64,000 nucleotides of DNA, taken from NCBI GenBank assembly GCA_905182035.1, contig CAJIZL010000005.1, positions 1 through 64,000 on the forward strand, written 5' to 3'. Both the position numbers and the translations under genes were made by a program. The notes beneath the pieces are model-generated. The model saw nothing but the letters and a program-made list of their open reading frames with translations. It made no database searches and had not been told where the DNA came from. Positions 43,630 to 53,823 of this stretch are shown here, one piece after another. Numbering within the stretch: position 1 is the stretch's first letter; each line of letters opens with the position of its first letter. The stretch comes from Oceanospirillaceae bacterium ASP10-02a. Its GTDB lineage: Bacteria > Pseudomonadota > Gammaproteobacteria > Pseudomonadales > Balneatricaceae.

Positions 43630-44945
43630 ATTGAAAGGTTAATGGGCTGGTCTGCTACTACAACATTGTCTTCTATACGTACGCCACCTAAAGGCCTTAA
43701 TTGATCTATGGCAGTGTTGTTGAGTAAATGACCAAAACCGTTATCACGCCATTTTTTTAATAAGCTATCAATGACGTAAAGCCCAGGTTCTATGGTTACC
43801 ACCATGTTTTTTTCTAGGGTTCGAGTGCAGCGTAAAAGCCGGTGACTTGATGGTGGTTCTTGTGCAGTGCCTAATTCATCCTGTTGCCAACCACCAATAT
43901 CATGCACCTGTAACCCTAATAAATGACCTAAACCATGGGGAAAAAAAGCGCTACTGATGCCACTGGTAGCTAACTCGTCTCTTGAGCCTTGCACTAACTT
44001 AAACGTTTCAAGTAAATCTAATACCAAGTCATGCATTTGGTGGTGAAGATCGGCGAAATTTACACCCGGTTTCACCATGAAGCAAATACTCCGCTGTGCC
44101 AGGGTCATGGCGTTGATTAAATTTTGATAAAGCTTACTGCCACGACTATGGCAGCGGGTAATATCAGACGCATAACCATAATACTGGGTTCCAGCGTCAA
44201 TCAAAAAGCTTTGTGGTTGGCCCATATCTTGAGCGCTATAGTCATAGTGCTGATAATGTAATACGGCACTGTGGTGGCCAAAGCCAACAATACTCCGATA
44301 GGGTATTTGGGTTTGGTCTTGTTGCACTGCAGCAAGGAACGCGAGCTGAGTTTCAAATTCACTTTTGCCAGCCATAAATGCCTGTTTTGCTGCCTCGTGT
44401 CCTGCAAGAGCAATAATGTTAGCTTGGGTTAAACAGGCGATTTCATACTGACTTTTAATGGCCCTGTTGTAGTGTAAACGGTGCATCAAACCTTGAGTGT
44501 TTATTTTGCTTATGCCTAGTTCTTTAGCCAGTTCAACGTCTTGTCCAATCCATGCTCTTTGTGTGCTTGTGTATTGATATTGGCCTAGTTCGCGTTTTAC
44601 TTGAGCCAAGTCAGAACACAAGTGTATGTCGAAATGATCACACCAAAATCCAGTGGGTGGTTGTGGTGGCACATGCCAAAAATCATCGGCCAAGTGATAA
44701 AGTAATACGGGTTTTTGGCCCGTTTGAATGAGTAAGTAGCAGTGTGGACTCTGGGTCAGTGGTAGCCACCAAACAAAATGTGGGTTAGCCTTATAAGGAC
44801 CGTGGTAATCATCTAAAAAGGCCAGTTTTGGTGCGCCGCTGTGGATCAAAATGCTGTCGCACTGCTCGGCACTCATAGCTTTTTCTGCAATCCCAATTAC
44901 GCGTTGTAGGTGGTCTGGGTATAAGGTGGCACATTGGGTGAACAT
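43626..44945 (-). CDS. pepQ: Xaa-Pro dipeptidase (prolidase)
   Basis: I start at ATG 44945 rather than a TTG six codons upstream; the product is 439 residues. It is an M24B pita-bread metallopeptidase. Metal-binding blocks are SFLIDAGTQYYGYASDITR, PHGLGHLLGLQVHDIGG and NMVVTIEPGLYVIDSLL, followed by LGGVRIEDNVVV. It hydrolyses Xaa-Pro dipeptides and in some proteobacteria organophosphates. It lies back-to-back with the dppA operon, which may supply its substrates. Confidence 0.94.
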   Translation of the reverse strand: MFTQCATLYPDHLQRVIGIAEKAMSAEQCDSILIHSGAPKLAFLDDYHGPYKANPHFVWWLPLTQSPHCYLLIQTGQKPVLLYHLADDFWHVPPQPPTGFWCDHFDIHLCSDLAQVKRELGQYQYTSTQRAWIGQDVELAKELGISKINTQGLMHRLHYNRAIKSQYEIACLTQANIIALAGHEAAKQAFMAGKSEFETQLAFLAAVQQDQTQIPYRSIVGFGHHSAVLHYQHYDYSAQDMGQPQSFLIDAGTQYYGYASDITRCHSRGSKLYQNLINAMTLAQRSICFMVKPGVNFADLHHQMHDLVLDLLETFKLVQGSRDELATSGISSAFFPHGLGHLLGLQVHDIGGWQQDELGTAQEPPSSHRLLRCTRTLEKNMVVTIEPGLYVIDSLLKKWRDNGFGHLLNNTAIDQLRPLGGVRIEDNVVVADQPINLSI

Positions 44946-45194
44946 GAAAGTTGATCCGAGCAAAGACAGTGTTACCTTATTATGATTATGTTGACGGGAG
45001 TACGCAAGTATTGTTGCTAGGCTTTATTGCTGCCATATATTACTGTTTTATATAGCTATTTATTTATATTGTTAAACTGTTTAATTTCTAACTCGGCGTA
45101 TTCCGCAATTTTTATTGCTGCACCAGTCCCTAGGGCGTAAAGTAGGCAGGTCTTTATGACTTTTTTTGTATGTAACCTCTATTAGGAAATAATA

Positions 45195-46784
45195 ATGAAA
45201 AAAACACTACTCGCACTTAGCCTTGGGCTAGGACTCGCGGTATCAGGGGCGGCGCAGGCCAAGACCTTGGTATTCTGCTCCGAGGGCAGCCCAGAGGGCT
45301 TTAACCCTTCGCTTTATTCGGCAGGCACTACCTTTGATGCTTCTTCACAAACCATATTTAACCGCTTAGTTCAGTTTGAGGCGGGCTCAACTAAAGTTGT
45401 GCCTGGCCTAGCTGAATCATGGACTGCTTCTGCAGATGGCTTGGAATATACGTTTAACCTCCGTAAGGGTGTTAAATACCATACGACTAAAGACTTCACA
45501 CCTACACGTGACTTTAATGCCGACGACATTTTGTTCACCTTTAACCGCATGTGGAAAGAAGATCACCCTTACCATGACGTTTCAGGTGGTGACTACAAGT
45601 ACTTTGGTTGGATGAGTATGGGCGACCTGCTTAAATCCATTGAAAAAGTAGATGACTACACCGTTAAGTTCACCCTGAACTACGCTGAAGCACCATTTGT
45701 ATCTAACATGGCTATGGACTTTGCATCTGTATTGTCTGCTGAATACGGTGATGAATTAGCTGCTTCTGGCAACAAAGAAGACATCGATCACAAGCCTGTA
45801 GGTACTGGTCCATTCGTATTTAAGTCTTATCAAAAAGACGCCATGATCCGTTACACGGCCCATGATGAGTATTGGGCTGGTCGTTCTAATATTGATAAGT
45901 TGGTATTTGCCATCACTACCGATGCGAACGTTCGTTACCAGAAGTTGAAGGCGGGCGAATGTCATGTGATGCCTTATCCAAATCCTGCTGATGTGGCTGC
46001 AATGGAAAAAGATCCAGATATCAACCTGCTGCGTCAAGAAGGTTTGAACGTAGGTTATTTAGCGTTTAATACTGAGAAGCCTCCATTTGATCAAAAGCTT
46101 GTACGCCAAGCCTTGAACATGGCTATCAACAAGCAGTCTATCTTGGACGTGGTATTCAAGGGTGCGGGTGCTATCGCTAAGAACCCAATTCCACCTACCA
46201 TCTGGTCTTACAATGATGACGTGAAAGACTACGATTATGATCCAGAAAAAGCCAAAGCTATGCTAGCAGAAGCTGGTGTGTCTGGTCTGAAGACCAACAT
46301 CTGGGCTATGCCAGTACAGCGTCCATACAATCCTAATGCTCGCCGTATGGCGGAACTGATCCAAGCGGATTGGGCCAAAGTGGGTGTGGAAGCAGAAATT
46401 GTTACCTTTGAATGGGGCGAGTACCTAAAGCGCTCTAAGAACGGCGAACACGACACTGTTCTGCTAGGTTGGACAGGTGACAATGGTGACCCAGACAACT
46501 TCATGTATGTGCTGTTGGGTTGTGATGCAGCTAAGGATGGTGGTAACCGAGCGCGCTGGTGTAATGAAGAGTTTGACAGCACTTTGCGTCAAGCTAAGCA
46601 AATTACTGACCAAGCGGAACGGACTACTTTGTACGAAAAAGCACAGGTTATCTTCAAAGAAGAAGCGCCTTGGGTAACTATTGCTCACTCTGTTGTGTTT
46701 AAGCCAGTACGTAAAGAAGTCACTGGATTTAAGGTTCACCCTTTAGGCAGCCACATCTTCTACGATGGTGTTGATCTTAAATAG
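45195..46784 (+). CDS. dppA: Dipeptide ABC transporter substrate-binding protein
   Basis: This 529-residue protein has a Sec signal (MKKTLLALSLGLGLAVSGAAQA, cleavage ~22). It is SBP_bac_5 type with close DppA features: CSEGSPEGFNPSLYSAGTTFDA, LRKGVKYHTTKDFTPTRDFNADD, KPVGTGPFVFKSYQKDA and LLGWTGDNGDPDNFMYVLLGC. Codon use is strongly biased, suggesting high expression. It is the first gene of a complete dpp operon. Confidence 0.95.
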   Translation: MKKTLLALSLGLGLAVSGAAQAKTLVFCSEGSPEGFNPSLYSAGTTFDASSQTIFNRLVQFEAGSTKVVPGLAESWTASADGLEYTFNLRKGVKYHTTKDFTPTRDFNADDILFTFNRMWKEDHPYHDVSGGDYKYFGWMSMGDLLKSIEKVDDYTVKFTLNYAEAPFVSNMAMDFASVLSAEYGDELAASGNKEDIDHKPVGTGPFVFKSYQKDAMIRYTAHDEYWAGRSNIDKLVFAITTDANVRYQKLKAGECHVMPYPNPADVAAMEKDPDINLLRQEGLNVGYLAFNTEKPPFDQKLVRQALNMAINKQSILDVVFKGAGAIAKNPIPPTIWSYNDDVKDYDYDPEKAKAMLAEAGVSGLKTNIWAMPVQRPYNPNARRMAELIQADWAKVGVEAEIVTFEWGEYLKRSKNGEHDTVLLGWTGDNGDPDNFMYVLLGCDAAKDGGNRARWCNEEFDSTLRQAKQITDQAERTTLYEKAQVIFKEEAPWVTIAHSVVFKPVRKEVTGFKVHPLGSHIFYDGVDLK

Positions 46785-46819
46785 TTTATTAATCGCACTC
46801 ATTCTGAGTTGCTAGACCC

Positions 46820-46854
46820 AATGGCTGCATTTGCTTTAAGCAAGTGCAGCCATT
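46820..46854 (+). other. Strong hairpin between dppA and dppB
   Basis: AATGGCTGCATTTGC pairs with GCAAGTGCAGCCATT (one mismatch) around TTTAA or shorter. There is no adjacent T-run, so it is more likely a 3' stabilising structure for dppA mRNA than a full terminator. Confidence 0.65.
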
Positions 46855-46913
46855 CAGCCTAGCTCCTTATTTTCTAGTATCGCTTCAATCCCTTCTATCT
46901 TTGAGTTGTCTCT

Positions 46914-47918
46914 ATGTTTAAGTTCTTATTCAAACGTCTGCTGGTGTTAGTGCCGGTGTTTTTTGGCGTGACCCTAGTGGCCTTTGGCTTTATCAGGGCC
47001 CTGCCTGGCGACCCTATAGAAGTATTGGCTGGAGAACGAGGGGTTTCCCCAGAACGCCATGCTGAGCTGATGGCACAATTAGGTTTAGATGAACCCCTTT
47101 GGCAGCAATATTTCTCCTATGTGGGTGATGTACTACAAGGCGATTTAGGTACCTCACTCATTACTAACAGGCCTGTAGCAGAGGAGTTTTTTGAGTTGTT
47201 TCCTGCAACAGCAGAGCTGGCTATTTGTGCCATGCTATTTGCCATAATTTTAGGTATACCTGCAGGTATTATTGCAGCCGTTAAACGTGGCACTTTGGTA
47301 GATCAAGGTATTATGAGCCTTTCCTTAGCGGGTTATTCTATGCCTATATTTTGGTGGGGTTTGCTGCTCATTATTCTGTTTTCCAACACCTTACATCTGA
47401 CGCCTGTGTCAGGGCGGTTATCGTTTTTGTTTGAGGTGGAACACGTCACAGGTTTCATGTTAATCGACAGCTTATTCAGTGATGAAGAAGGCGCGTTTAA
47501 ATCGGCGTTGCACCACTTGGTGTTGCCCACCATTGTTCTGGGCACCATTCCTTTAGCAGTGATTGCGCGCCAAACCCGTTCTGCTATGTTAGAAGTGCTA
47601 AGTGAAGACTATGTGCGTACCGCCAAGGCCAAAGGTCTTTCTCCTTTGCGTGTTATTGCTGTGCACGCACTGCGCAATGCCATGATCACTGTAACTACTG
47701 TGATTGGCTTACAAGTGGCAGTGCTGCTAGCAGGAGCAATTCTTACAGAAACTATTTTTAGTTGGCCCGGGATAGGTAAATGGATCATCTTTTCCGTATT
47801 TAGCCGTGATTATTATGCTGTACAGGGTGGCTTACTACTTATTGCAGGGTGTGTAATGGTGGTTAATCTCACTGTTGACCTGTTATACGGCCTCATCAAT
47901 CCTCGTATTGTGCACTGA
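46914..47918 (+). CDS. dppB: Dipeptide ABC transporter permease
   Basis: This 334-residue six-helix permease has an EAA loop LSEDYVRTAKAKGLSPLRVIAVHALRNAMITVTTV. The N-terminal FKFLFKRLLVLVPVFFGVTLVAFGFIRALPGDP is the standard DppB opening. It follows dppA after ~130 bp containing the hairpin and precedes dppC by 11 bp. Confidence 0.96.
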   Translation: MFKFLFKRLLVLVPVFFGVTLVAFGFIRALPGDPIEVLAGERGVSPERHAELMAQLGLDEPLWQQYFSYVGDVLQGDLGTSLITNRPVAEEFFELFPATAELAICAMLFAIILGIPAGIIAAVKRGTLVDQGIMSLSLAGYSMPIFWWGLLLIILFSNTLHLTPVSGRLSFLFEVEHVTGFMLIDSLFSDEEGAFKSALHHLVLPTIVLGTIPLAVIARQTRSAMLEVLSEDYVRTAKAKGLSPLRVIAVHALRNAMITVTTVIGLQVAVLLAGAILTETIFSWPGIGKWIIFSVFSRDYYAVQGGLLLIAGCVMVVNLTVDLLYGLINPRIVH

Positions 47919-47929
47919 GAATTAGAACT

Positions 47930-48829
47930 ATGACTTCCATAACAGCAACCACTTCTTACTCAGTGCGCAGCCAGCAATGGCGTGAGTTTTGGTTTTATTT
48001 TAGTGTCAGCAAAACTGCTGTAGCTGGTTTGGTGTTTCTAATTGGTGTAGTGCTAATGGCCATATTTGCCGATGTGATAAGTCCTCACTTACCTGCCGAA
48101 CAATACCGAGAATTTGCCGAAATTCCTCCAGCATGGATGGAAGGCGGGCAGATGCGTTTCTTTTTAGGCACAGACTACGCTGGCCGAGATATGCTCTCTC
48201 GCATCATTCATGGTGCCCGTTTGTCCCTTATTGCGGGTTGTATTGTGGTGCTAATGTCTGCCTCTATCGGTATTTTACTGGGGCTTGTGGCAGGCTTTAG
48301 GGGTGGCTGGTTAGAAACCGTTATTATGCGTATCATGGATACTATTATGGCAGTGCCGGGCTTGTTAATGGCGTTAGTGCTGGTGGCAGTTTTAGGCCCA
48401 GGTTTACTCAACGCCATGGTAGCCATCGCCATTACCTACACACCTTCTTTTGTGCGTTTAACCCGTGCCTCAACCTTGTCGGAGCTTAATAAAGATTACG
48501 TCACCGCTAGCAAAGTGGCAGGTGCTGGACCAATACGTTTAATGTTTATTAGTATCTTGCCCAACTGCATGGCGCCACTAATTGTGCAGGGCACCTTGAG
48601 CTTTTCCACCGCCATTTTAGATACTGCAGCTTTAGGTTTTTTAGGCATGGGCGCACAGGCCCCACTGCCGGAGTGGGGCACCTTAATTGCAGAAAACCGA
48701 GACCTCATGTTAAGCGCACCATGGACTGTTACCTTTCCTGGTATTGCCATATTACTGGCTGTGTTGGCAATTAATCTAATGGGTGATGGTTTGCGCGATG
48801 CCCTAGATCCTAAGTTGAAGAGATCTTAA
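47930..48829 (+). CDS. dppC: Dipeptide ABC transporter permease
   Basis: This 299-residue permease has an N-terminal helix (AVAGLVFLIGVVLMAIFADVISP), then FFLGTDYAGRDMLSRIIHGARLSLIAG. The EAA loop is SELNKDYVTASKVAGAGPIRLMFISILPNCMAPLIV. It ends two bases before dppD. Confidence 0.96.
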   Translation: MTSITATTSYSVRSQQWREFWFYFSVSKTAVAGLVFLIGVVLMAIFADVISPHLPAEQYREFAEIPPAWMEGGQMRFFLGTDYAGRDMLSRIIHGARLSLIAGCIVVLMSASIGILLGLVAGFRGGWLETVIMRIMDTIMAVPGLLMALVLVAVLGPGLLNAMVAIAITYTPSFVRLTRASTLSELNKDYVTASKVAGAGPIRLMFISILPNCMAPLIVQGTLSFSTAILDTAALGFLGMGAQAPLPEWGTLIAENRDLMLSAPWTVTFPGIAILLAVLAINLMGDGLRDALDPKLKRS

Positions 48830-48831
48830 TC

Positions 48832-49815
48832 ATGGCTTTGTTAGAAATTACCAATTTAACAGTAGAATTTGCTACCGCCCATGGGTCATTAAGGGCTGTG
48901 GATCAGGTGAGTTTAAGTTTAGACGTGGGCGATATTGTAGCCATAGTGGGCGAATCTGGTTCTGGAAAATCTGTGGCCATGTTAGCCCTGATGGGTTTAT
49001 TACCATGGACGGCCACCATAACTGCAGATCAAATGAGTTTTGATGGTAAGGACTTACTTACTATGAATGCTAAGCAACGAAGGGCTATTATTGGTAAAGA
49101 CATTAGTATGATCTTTCAAGAGCCTATGACCAGCCTAAACCCTTGTTTTAATGTGGAGTACCAGATTAGCGAAGTACTGGCTCAGCACTTTGGCGGCAGT
49201 CGCCGTAGCCATAAAAATCGTGTGATAAAGCTGTTGGAAAAAGTGGGAATTCCTGCCCCAGAAACACGGCTTAAAGCCTACCCACACCAACTCTCTGGTG
49301 GTATGAGCCAACGGGTAATGATCGCCATGATGATTGCCTGTGAACCTAAGCTACTTATTGCTGACGAACCCACTACAGCGTTAGATGTAACGATACAAGC
49401 CCAAATTCTAGAACTGCTGGTAGAGCTACAACAAGCAAACGGCATGGCCTTGGTTCTTATTACTCACGACATGGCCGTAGTGGCAGAAACTGCAGACCGT
49501 GTGGTAGTTCAGTATGCCGGACAACAAGTGGAACAGCGGGCTGTTATTGAATTGTTCAACAACCCACGTCATCCTTATACCGAAGCTCTGCTCAGTGCAC
49601 TGCCAGAATACGCCAAAGAAAAAACCCTCAATGCTATTCCAGGAGTGGTGCCTGGCCAATTGGATCGTCCAGCGGGGTGTTTATTTAACCCTCGCTGTGA
49701 ACATGCCCAAGACCTGTGCCGACAAAAACCACCACAAAGAAGCGAAGGTATTTTGTGTCATTATCCATTACCACTAAAGGGTGCTACCACTGACCATGTG
49801 GAGGCCTCATTATGA
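48832..49815 (+). CDS. dppD: Dipeptide ABC transporter ATPase
   Basis: This 327-residue protein has Walker [12 protein letters not shown], signature [14 protein letters not shown], Walker [13 protein letters not shown] and switch His LITHDMAVV. The C-terminal oligopeptide extension with [15 protein letters not shown] is present. The stop overlaps dppF by 4 bp. Confidence 0.96.
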   Translation: MALLEITNLTVEFATAHGSLRAVDQVSLSLDVGDIVAIVGESGSGKSVAMLALMGLLPWTATITADQMSFDGKDLLTMNAKQRRAIIGKDISMIFQEPMTSLNPCFNVEYQISEVLAQHFGGSRRSHKNRVIKLLEKVGIPAPETRLKAYPHQLSGGMSQRVMIAMMIACEPKLLIADEPTTALDVTIQAQILELLVELQQANGMALVLITHDMAVVAETADRVVVQYAGQQVEQRAVIELFNNPRHPYTEALLSALPEYAKEKTLNAIPGVVPGQLDRPAGCLFNPRCEHAQDLCRQKPPQRSEGILCHYPLPLKGATTDHVEASL

Positions 49816-50780
49816 ATCAACAGGCATTAATCCAAGCAAGAGATCTGCACAAATATTACACTATAAAATCGGGGTTGTTTCAGCCTAATCAAAGCCTACA
49901 AGCTTTATCTGGTGCAAGCTTTGATCTATATGCGGGCCAAACCTTGGCCGTGGTGGGTGAATCTGGCTGTGGTAAATCCACCTTGGCCCGTTTGCTTACG
50001 CTTATTGAACAACCTACGGCAGGGCAGTTAAGTCTAGATGGCATAGATTTAGCCACCGCTAATAAAAAAAGGGTTGCAAAACAACTACGCCAAACTATAC
50101 AGATGGTGTTTCAAGACCCTTTTGGCTCGTTAAATCCGCGACAAAAAGTGGGTGATATTCTACAAGAACCCCTCATTATCAATACTGATCTCAACGCCAA
50201 TCAAAGACGCGACCGCGTATTAGAATTGATGCAGCGAGTGGGTTTATTAGACGAACACATTCACCGCTATCCACACATGTTTTCTGGTGGCCAGCGCCAA
50301 CGCATTGCCATTGCACGGGCGCTCATTCTAAAACCAAAAATTGTGGTGTTAGACGAACCGGTATCGGCATTAGATGTATCTATCCAAGCCCAAGTACTTA
50401 ACTTGCTTATTGAGTTACAGCAAGAGCTAGGATTAGCCTACGTGTTTATCTCTCATGATTTAAGTGTAGTGCGCCATATCGCCGACCAAGTGTTAGTGAT
50501 GTACCTAGGTAAACCTGTAGAGCAAGGCCTTAGTGAAGCTGTATTTAACAACCCCCAGCATCCGTATACTCAAGCATTACTGTCTGCCACGCCCCAAGCC
50601 AATACAGATCGTAAGCGCAAACGCATAAGGCTCACTGGAGAGCTTCCATCGCCTTTAAATCCGCCTAGTGGCTGTAGTTTTCACCCCCGCTGCCAGAACG
50701 CCACAGCACAATGTAAAACCAGCACTCCAGTTATGGAACAACATGGTGATGTAAGCGTGGCGTGTTTATTGGTTAAATGA
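49812..50780 (+). CDS. dppF: Dipeptide ABC transporter ATPase
   Basis: This 322-residue protein has Walker [14 protein letters not shown], signature FSGGQRQRIAIARAL, Walker B IVVLDEPVSALD and the C-terminal NPPSGCSFHPRCQNATAQC extension. It ends the dpp operon. I see no clear terminator in the 85 bp before the next gene. Confidence 0.96.
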   Translation: MNQQALIQARDLHKYYTIKSGLFQPNQSLQALSGASFDLYAGQTLAVVGESGCGKSTLARLLTLIEQPTAGQLSLDGIDLATANKKRVAKQLRQTIQMVFQDPFGSLNPRQKVGDILQEPLIINTDLNANQRRDRVLELMQRVGLLDEHIHRYPHMFSGGQRQRIAIARALILKPKIVVLDEPVSALDVSIQAQVLNLLIELQQELGLAYVFISHDLSVVRHIADQVLVMYLGKPVEQGLSEAVFNNPQHPYTQALLSATPQANTDRKRKRIRLTGELPSPLNPPSGCSFHPRCQNATAQCKTSTPVMEQHGDVSVACLLVK

Positions 50781-50865
50781 TGTTTATTTTTGTCCGTATT
50801 ATTAATACCAAATGGATCAGCTTTTTAAGAGTTTAAAGCAAGAAAATAAATGAGAAGGACTGGTA

Positions 50866-51261
50866 ATGAAATACAGTAACGGCAAGGCAATACCGATCTC
50901 AATAAACCAAGCCTTTGAAAGCATCAAGTTTCTGTCTGATAGAACCCCTAAAACTAATGGCAATAGCGATGGTTTTTGTACCTTGGTGGAGTACCGAGAC
51001 GGTGGCATTTTCCTTGCACATTATGCTGGCAACAGCGAGTGGGAAAGGCACACCAATGGTGATGAGATGGTCATGGTTATGGGGGGTGAAACCGTCTTGA
51101 TTTTATTGCAAAACGGTGACGAAATCTCTAACCCTATGTCGCAAGGCATGTTACTGGTTGTTCCAAAAAACACATGGCATCGTTTTGAATCGCCCAAAGG
51201 CGTTAAGATAATGACGATCACCCCGCAGCCAACAGATCACTCGGTTGAAAGGCCAGAGTAG
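50866..51261 (+). CDS. Small cupin-domain protein
   Basis: This 131-residue protein has AGAAGG upstream of ATG 50866. It is a single cupin barrel with TNGDEMVMVMGGETVLIL and the second motif MLLVVPKNTWHRFESPKGVKIMTI. The usual HxH of motif 1 is reduced (WERHTNGDE), so metal binding may be weak. Function is not deducible. Confidence 0.8.
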   Translation: MKYSNGKAIPISINQAFESIKFLSDRTPKTNGNSDGFCTLVEYRDGGIFLAHYAGNSEWERHTNGDEMVMVMGGETVLILLQNGDEISNPMSQGMLLVVPKNTWHRFESPKGVKIMTITPQPTDHSVERPE

Positions 51262-51351
51262 TCAGCAGTTTGGGCTATTTATGAGCCAGCTTAGGAAAAA
51301 GTTTACAATAACAATTAATTTGATTGTTTTTACAACGTACAGAGAAATATT

Positions 51352-51753
51352 ATGAAAATAGAAGGTGGATGTTATTGTGGTGATATTAGGTATTTAGCTG
51401 AAGGCGAACCTCAGGGTTCAGTTCAATGTCATTGTAGAGAATGTCAGTACATAACTGGCGGCAATCCTAATGTAGTAATGGTCATGCCGTTAGAAGGCTT
51501 TAAATTTTCAAAAGGAGAGCCTAAAGCATTTAAAAGGGATGATTTAGAAAAAGCCGTGACTCGGTTATTTTGTAATAATTGTGGTACTGGCATTGGTACT
51601 AAAAACCCAACAAGACCTAAGTCAATTATTTTAAAAGTAGGTACTTTTGATGACCCTTCAATTTTCATTCCGGCAGTAGCAATTTTCACTATCGACAAGC
51701 AAGAATTTCATCACATCGATGATAGCGTTAAGTCATTTGATAAAAGGCCTTAA
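51352..51753 (+). CDS. GFA-family (Mss4-like) zinc protein
   Basis: This 133-residue protein has cysteine pairs GGCYCGDIRY, VQCHCRECQ and LFCNNCGTGIG that build the zinc sites of the glutathione-dependent formaldehyde-activating (GFA) family. Family enzymes bind glutathione adducts, but many members have no assigned reaction. Confidence 0.9.
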   Translation: MKIEGGCYCGDIRYLAEGEPQGSVQCHCRECQYITGGNPNVVMVMPLEGFKFSKGEPKAFKRDDLEKAVTRLFCNNCGTGIGTKNPTRPKSIILKVGTFDDPSIFIPAVAIFTIDKQEFHHIDDSVKSFDKRP

Positions 51754-51830
51754 CACTGATCTTACATTAACCAAATGTGCATAATCTGGGCACAAACTAG
51801 GGACTCAATTGAGTATTAAAGGTCAGTAGA

Positions 51831-52253
51831 TTGAAACAATCAATATTACATATTGCCATACTCGTTAAAGATTATGATCAGGCACTTGATTTTTATGTCA
51901 ATAAACTCAAATTTGAGCTCATCGAAGATACTTATCAACCAGAACAAAATAAACGGTGGGTAGTTGTTTCACCACCGGGTTCTAATGGTGTTACTTTATT
52001 GTTAGCCCGTGCATCTACGTCAGACCAAAATCATTTCGTGGGGAATCAAGCTGGAGGGCGAGTTTTCCTTTTCTTGAATACAGATGACTTTTGGCGTGAT
52101 TATAATCGAATGGTGTCTGTAGGTATAAAATTTATCAGAGAACCACAACAGCAAGATTATGGGATAGTTGCAGTATTTGAGGACCTATACGGCAACTTAT
52201 GGGATTTACTCCAATTAAATCCAAATCATCCGATAGCATCAAGATCTGTATAA
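51831..52253 (+). CDS. VOC-family (glyoxalase-like) protein
   Basis: This 140-residue protein starts at TTG 51831 with AAAGGT upstream. It has the two beta-alpha-beta-beta-beta repeats of the vicinal-oxygen-chelate fold: ILHIAILVKDYDQALDFYVNKLKFELIED with the metal-ligand-type His, and a final ED in VAVFEDLYGNLWDLLQL. The family includes glyoxalase I, dioxygenases and resistance proteins. The substrate is unknown. Confidence 0.88.
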   Translation: MKQSILHIAILVKDYDQALDFYVNKLKFELIEDTYQPEQNKRWVVVSPPGSNGVTLLLARASTSDQNHFVGNQAGGRVFLFLNTDDFWRDYNRMVSVGIKFIREPQQQDYGIVAVFEDLYGNLWDLLQLNPNHPIASRSV

Positions 52254-52296
52254 ATGGACTATTATATATTTCGGCAAATGTGGGAGATTATAACAA

Positions 52297-52494
52297 TTGA
52301 ATCAATTAACTGAGAAATCTATAGCATGTCCGTACTGTGGTGAAATGATTGAAGTTCTAATAGATTCATCTGACATGGAACAACAGTACATTGAAGATTG
52401 CCAAGTATGTTGTAAGCCAATAAATTTTTTGGTTTCTGAAAATCTTAATGGTGACCTTGCAGTTAGTGTTTATAGTGAAGATGAAGCGTTTTAA
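52297..52494 (+). CDS. CPXCG-motif cysteine-rich small protein
   Basis: This 65-residue protein starts at TTG 52297 with GGGAG upstream. CPYCG and CQVCCKP form a zinc-ribbon-like site, and the acidic C-terminus (SVYSEDEAF) fits the CPXCG family of small gammaproteobacterial proteins. Role unknown. Confidence 0.85.
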   Translation: MNQLTEKSIACPYCGEMIEVLIDSSDMEQQYIEDCQVCCKPINFLVSENLNGDLAVSVYSEDEAF

Positions 52495-52628
52495 TAGATA
52501 CATTACAATCAAATCAACAAGAACAGGTAACGCTTGGCCACTTTTTTTTTGCTATAGGGTTTTAGTCAACAATTACTTAAACAGTTCTGTAGGCGTTACA
52601 GCTAGCCAGTATTTGAGTAACAAGAAAT

Positions 52629-52987
52629 ATGAACATCTCAACTAGCGCCAAAGTGCACGACTTTCTGTCAGATATACAATCTATATCTCCTGAGCAGTTT
52701 GACATGATCATTTCAATAAAAGATATCTTCTTTGGAGCTAATAAAAAATTAGCCGAAGGTATTAAATATGGTGGCTTGGCGTTTAATGTGTCAAATGCAT
52801 TGATTGGAGGTATTTATACTTACAACAAACACATTTCAATTGAATTCAGTAATGGGTCTGGTTTTACTGATACTGATTCTATACTGGAAGGTAGTGGGAA
52901 AAAGAGACGACACAAAAAATATACACAGATGACAACATTGTTCAAAAAAATGTCCCTTATTTTGTTAGTCAAGCAGTGAAGGGCTAA
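52629..52987 (+). pseudogene. DUF1801-family gene with a C-terminal frameshift
   Basis: The frame from ATG 52629 gives a DUF1801 protein (FDMIISIKDIFFGANKKLAEGIKYGGLAFNVSNALIGGIYTYNKHISIEFSNG). After RRHKK the sequence loses the family ending and stops at 52979. One frame over, the expected tail IYTDDNIVQKNVPYFVSQAVKG follows and stops at 52987. Adding one A to the A6 run at 52914-52919 would restore a full DUF1801 domain. It is either a slipped allele making a nearly full-length altered protein, or a sequencing indel. Confidence 0.75.
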
Positions 52988-53168
52988 AGAAACTATTGAA
53001 TGGTAAAGGCAGGGTACACAATCAATTATGCCCAAACTGTAAAGATGGCTTTGTTGTGCTTTGAAAAATAATTTGAAATGAAAAGGCGTTTTCTCACTGA
53101 GAAAAATGACTGTGGATTATTAGATACTAGCGCAAGGGGATATTACAACGTTGGACTAACAATTTGTC

Positions 53169-53672
53169 TCAGTATATTTCGCCATTTAAAGCTAATTGAG
53201 TTAAATATAGGCGCATATCGAATTCGAGCTGATGATAGTCGCTCGACATATGACAACAGAGTTTGTAAAAAGCTTTGTTATGGTCCTTTTCTTTTAAATG
53301 AGCCAATTCATGAACAACAATCATCCTTAGAAATGGTTCTGGAGATGTCCTAAAAACATCACTGATTCTAATTTCGTTTTTACTTTTGAGTTTATTTCCC
53401 TGAACCCGAGAAACAAAAGTGTGTAACCCAAGTGCATTGTTAATCGCGTGAATTTTAGGGTCATAAATCACCTGACTTAATGGTGAAGACTTTTTGATAT
53501 ATTGATTTTTGATTGATACAGCATACTCTCGCAGGGATTTGTCATTCACAAACTGATGGGTTGTAGGGTACTTATTGAGTAAATAATCGGACAGGTTATT
53601 CTGCTCTATTAGTTGCAGAGCTTGGTCTTTTACTTGTTGAGGGTAGTTTGAAAGATATCTTAAAGTGGACAT
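53169..53672 (-). CDS. YgjP-like metallopeptidase-family protein
   Basis: This 167-residue protein has zinc motif VVHELAHLKEKDHNKAFYKLCCHM, the HExxH plus downstream His arrangement of the YgjP/WLM (DUF45) group. The region before it (IRISDVFRTSPEPFLRMI) is also typical. Proteins of this group are predicted proteases, sometimes linked to restriction systems or SprT-like functions. No such partner lies next to it. Confidence 0.88.
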   Translation of the reverse strand: MSTLRYLSNYPQQVKDQALQLIEQNNLSDYLLNKYPTTHQFVNDKSLREYAVSIKNQYIKKSSPLSQVIYDPKIHAINNALGLHTFVSRVQGNKLKSKNEIRISDVFRTSPEPFLRMIVVHELAHLKEKDHNKAFYKLCCHMSSDYHQLEFDMRLYLTQLALNGEIY

Positions 53673-53823
53673 TGGTTAGGTATCGAGTTTGATTAAACTA
53701 ATTTCTTTTTTGGAAAGAAATTACTGATACGCATTATATGCTTGAATAATGCCGCAATCTAGCTATCTAAAAGGTGTTTAGGATGCAGGTTTTAGTCCAG
53801 CTTTACATTCACCATCAAGCCCT

